Below, one piece after another: positions 60,296-64,000 of a DNA stretch of 64,000 nucleotides. Position 1 is the first letter of the stretch, and each line of letters begins with the position of its first letter. Source of the DNA: Symbiodinium sp. CCMP2592 (Eukaryota; Sar; Dinophyceae; Suessiales; Symbiodiniaceae); the NCBI GenBank assembly GCA_905221615.1, contig CAJNDT010003157.1:667501-731500 (forward strand), written 5' to 3'. Below the pieces are notes generated by a model. The model was not told the DNA's origin and did not search any database. It saw only the letters and a list, made by a program, of their open reading frames with translations. The position numbers were made by a program, and so were the translations under genes.

Positions 60296-61429
60296 CTTAG
60301 TGGCAGTATCAGCAGTACTGGCAGTAGTTGTTGCTGCTGTCTTGGCTGCACCGGCGATCGGAGAATATAGTTCGAAATTTCAAGGTGATAGTCTTCGTCG
60401 CCGGTCGTGTGGCCAGGGTCGTCGCCTTCGTCAGGGCCGTCGTTGTCGTCGCCGTCTAAAACACTGGTGAAGACCCAAAGCTCAGCTTCCAGCAGCCACC
60501 AACATCAAATCCCAGTGTCCTGGCACAATTGACACCAAGCAGCTGTGGGAGAAAATGGAACATCTACACCGAGTGATGCTGAATCAGCCGTTGGCGGTTG
60601 CCGGATGCAGCGACTCAATAACGTCACAGTCAGTCCTCCGATGTGGCCATTGTACTGCTAGAACAGCAAATCTGGCTGGTTGATTGCGGTTGTCACATTC
60701 TCCACCCTGGTCTGGACAGAAACCTCGAGGCAACTCCTTCAATCGCAGAAGCCGCTGTCTTCAAAGGCAAAAGCAGTGTCAAAGCCGCTTCATTGCCATT
60801 GTTTGTGGAACGGTGGATGGCACTTGCAAATTGAATTATGGCAGTACTCCTTCAGTTGCGCTGCTGCAGATGGCAACCGCAACCGCTCGTGGGCATATAA
60901 AGCTGAGAATGAAAATCCAGAAAGAAAGTGTTGACCGCTAGGCAGATCCAGACGCACCAAACAAAGCATCAATCCTTATTCAAGAGCTAGTGACAGCTAG
61001 TGGCAACATCGCTGCAACACCCAAAACGTGTGGGGGCATCTGAAGCCACCGACAAGTTTGGCGCGGGACTCTGTCTGCAAGTTCCGCATATAGCTTCTTA
61101 GGCGCTGTGTGCAGCTTCGGTCTGGTAAAGGTTCTTCCAGACGAGAGTCTTTGCAACGCGACGAAAACAGGTGCCGCTGAGGATACCTGCGACGCCCAAC
61201 ATGCCTGCCTTCTTGGAAGCTGCAAGCAAGTGTCGAGCTGCGCCTTGCAACCCTTCAGTTGCAGCAGCAGCGGCAGCAGCAACCCGAGAAGGAGAGAATC
61301 AGAATGGAGGCTATCTCAGGGTTGTCGACAACGCATTGTGGATCAGCTCTGGCATCGGATGTCGTGCATCTGTGATGTGCAGCTACGGGGACAGCATTTC
61401 GCAGAAAAATGAAGTCTTGCGGGTGCTGT
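60296..61429. other. Intergenic, nothing recognised
   Basis: Single-copy sequence with short frames only; a TCGTCG-type patch lies at about 60395-60455. Confidence 0.5.
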
Positions 61430-62690
61430 GCTGACACGCCAGATCCTCCGCCGGCACCTCAGGGCATGCTTTGCATAAGCTGAGCTGTGGGGCCGCACGC
61501 AGGCGCTCGAGGCTGCGTCTAGGCGCGCCAACGAACGAAGTCACATGACGGCAGTAGCAGGGACAGCGGCGGCACCTGTGCCAAAGTGGTCAAGGCTTCT
61601 GTGCAATGCACGGGCTCTTGACACCTGAGATGAGATGAACAACTCTATCCCGCAGTTTGCCCACAAACTTCAAGGCTTGCAGGTTACACGGACAGTGAGT
61701 GCACACGGCGAGCGATGCAAGCGCACTTTTGTTCGGACATGCCCGGAGAGGCTGTGGTATCGCATGCTTCTGCCAGCTAGGCCGAGCAGGCAAACTGAAG
61801 GAGGCTGATGGACAAGAAGCCGAAACAACGAGCTCAAACAGCCGGCTCGACTGCTGCACCAGCACATGCGCCAGCCCGTGCTTCTTGACAGAAGAAGAGG
61901 ACTAACTACTACTATGGAAACTGCAAGGGAGCAGCGTCTCTCCGGACTGTGATCCAGCCTGGCGGCAACCATGTCCCTTGCCGGGGGGATGGCCACACGA
62001 GGATCCGTGCGGTTCGACACTGCAGGTGGCATTGCCGGACATCTCACCTGCCTTGCGGCCTGGCAAATTAGCAAAATTACCGCCAGAATGAAGAGCCACT
62101 GCCTCGCAAGTGGAGGGTCTGCAGATTCTGGAAGTTTCCAGATTGTCAAGACCTTCGGCAGCATGTCAATGTGCGGATCCTCCTCTGCGGAGAGACTGTA
62201 TGCAACACGGCTGGATGGAGGAGGCTTGAAGCCAGCAGGCAAGAGGCCTTCAGACTCACAGTGCCAACTAACAAGGACGCGTCACACTCAACCATTGCCT
62301 GTCACCCCGCCGTGCTCGCACCAGGACGCGAAGTGCGGCAGACCCTAACACTTGTGACTTGCATACTCAGCATTCCTGGCTCGCTTTAGGGCCTTGCTAG
62401 TAACCAGTGCTAAGAACTCTGGGATGCAAAGTGGATGTTGCATGCGTTAGGCTGAGGTGCTTGCAGTGCTCTACGGCCACACATGGCCACTCCTATGCAA
62501 CCGTGGCTTTGGTGCACCTGCCACTGCAGCATCATGGATCATCCTGTGACTGGAAGCAGGCACGCAGCTTGAAGAAGGCTCTTGAAGGCTATCTCAAGCT
62601 ACCGCAACCGAACTGGACCGAACGCAGGCTGAGCTCCAACGGCAACATTCCGACCAAACCTGAAGTTTGGAACTGAACAGCCACAGTAGT
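61430..62690. repeat. A/B composite repeat, copy 3
   Basis: Diverged A unit (from about 61436; GGCGCGCCAACGAACGAAGT, GCCCGGAGAGGCTGTGGTAT) followed by B (from about 61945). Lacks the (CA)n tract of the 28-32 kb copies. Non-coding. Confidence 0.75.
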
Positions 62691-63074
62691 CAGCTGAACA
62701 CGTGTGACTCATTCGCATGATTCTCGAACAAGCCACACATCGCATGAGGGGACAGCGTATCAACGGTAGTGTACAAAAGGCACAAACTAGGTCCGAACAA
62801 CGACGACACTTTTTTGTGCGAGTATCAGCCGGCAAAAAGGTGCCGATGCACCATCAACTGAAGCAAGCGAACACCGGCGGAGGTCGGGGGCCGGGGAGTA
62901 GCTGAGTAGCTGTGTGCAAAGCTGGGGACATCCAAGTACAAGTAAGAATCATATGCCGTCGCAGTCCTGCGCCAACTTAAGTCCCACCCGTTCCCACCCA
63001 CCCGAGAAAGATCTGCAGCTACAGGGCCGGCATTTAGCACAAACTCGACCGATGTCTTCCAGGTATACGAAGTG
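62691..63074. other. Spacer between composite repeats
   Basis: No recognisable feature; separates two copies of the A/B repeat. Confidence 0.5.
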
Positions 63075-64000
63075 TGCTGTGCTGTGCTGACACGCCAGAT
63101 CCTCCGCCGGCACCTCCGGCGTGGACGAGGGCATGCTTTGCATAAGCTGAGCTGTGGGGCCGCATGCAGGCGCTCGAGGCTGCGTCTGGGCGCGCCAACG
63201 AACGAAGTCACATGATGGCAGTAGCAGGGACAGCGGCGGCACCTGTGCTCAAGTGGTCAAGAGACTGGCTTCTGTGCAATGCACGGGCTCTTGACACCTG
63301 AGATGAGATGAACAACTCTATCCCGCAGTTTGCCCACAAACTTCAAGGCTTGCAGGTTGCACGGACAGTGAGTGCACACGGCGAGCGATGCAAGCGCACT
63401 TTTGTTCGGAAATGCCCGGAGAGGCTGTGGTATCGCATGCTTCTGCCAGCTAGGCCGAGCAGGCAAACTGAAGGAGGCTGATGGACACGAAGCCGAAACA
63501 ACGAGCTCAAACAGCCGGCTCGACTGCTGCACCAGCACATGTGCCAGCCCGTGCTTATTGACAGAAGAAGAGGACTAACTACTACTATGGAAACTGCAAG
63601 GGAGCAGCGTCTCTCCAGACCAGTTGTAGCAAACAAGATTCTGCCTTGCGCAAGCAACACAAATGCGGGACGTCTCGACCGTCGGAAGGACGCACATGCT
63701 GGCTTCCGAGTCAACACAACAAACGTGAAACCTTCTGCAAGCACGGGGGGCTCCTGAAGCAGCCAAGAACCCGACATGCCGTTTCTACCTACGTCGGCTT
63801 CGGCGCGCCTGGCGTGCAAAACGGACTGCGAATCGGACCACACTAAGCATACTAGGACTGTGATCCAGCCTGGCGGCAACCATGTCCCTTGCCGGGGGGA
63901 TGGCCACACGAGGATCCGTGGGGTTCGACCCTGCAGGTGGCATTTCCGGACATCTCACCTGCCTTGCGGCCTGGCAGATTAGCAAATTACAGCCAGAATG
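63075..64000. repeat. A/B composite repeat, copy 4 (runs off the window)
   Basis: A unit very similar to 61436-61940, followed by a B unit that keeps the GTCGGAAGGACGCACATGC stretch missing from copy 3. Truncated by the window end. Confidence 0.75.

Noticed and set aside
1-64000. tRNA, rRNA and spliced-leader RNA genes
   Set aside because: A visual scan for T-arm (GGTTCRA) and related signatures found no candidate that could be supported; a covariance-model search would be needed to exclude them.

Overview
This is nuclear DNA of a eukaryote, most probably a dinoflagellate (Symbiodiniaceae-like). The reasons are: FAD-oxidase genes arrayed in tandem on one strand; introns in those genes that begin with GC rather than GT (AG|GC...AG|G); a very large Ty1/copia retrotransposon; abundant micro- and minisatellites; and a spliced-leader-like 11-mer inside the LTRs. 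The species call is inference; no rRNA, tRNA or spliced-leader gene was found. Every recognisable gene is on the minus strand.

Layout. 1-2 kb: triplet microsatellites without genes. 2.0-3.4 kb: a PDZ-domain protein. 5.3-7.1 kb: a secreted protein with HYR (hyalin-like) repeats. 7.38-7.45 kb: a perfect 30-bp inverted repeat. 9.5-26.7 kb: a head-to-tail array of two FAD-enzyme families, in transcription order amine oxidase AO4, AO3, GMC oxidoreductase B, AO2, GMC A, AO1. The AO genes share exon sizes, GC-AG introns and a 3' stem-loop. AO4 looks like a rearranged fusion of two copies with an internal 31-codon tandem duplication. 27.9-33.5 kb: an unclassified repeat family in which a ~755-bp unit is amplified in tandem; the family returns at 61.4-64 kb.

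35,128-54,829: a nearly intact 19.7-kb LTR retrotransposon on the minus strand, with 432-bp LTRs differing at one base, TG...CA ends and a CATAC target-site duplication. ORF1 (3,632 aa) is a copia-order polyprotein: coiled-coil N-terminus, gag, two CCCH zinc fingers, DTG protease, integrase, YVDD reverse transcriptase, RNase H, and a ~770-aa C-terminal extension. ORF2 (2,500 aa) is a separate long protein with zinc-binding clusters and a region I read as a Tpt1/KptA-type RNA 2'-phosphotransferase-like domain. This is the most unusual content of the window.

54.8-61.4 kb: intergenic DNA dominated by TAG-type micro- and minisatellites (56.1-57.0 and 58.85-59.33 kb), with a 1.84-kb unique block embedded between them and a small degenerate tandem repeat at 59.4-60.0 kb. 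The oxidases may act on amines and alcohols or choline-like substrates, but their clustering is best explained by duplication; no pathway can be proved from this window.
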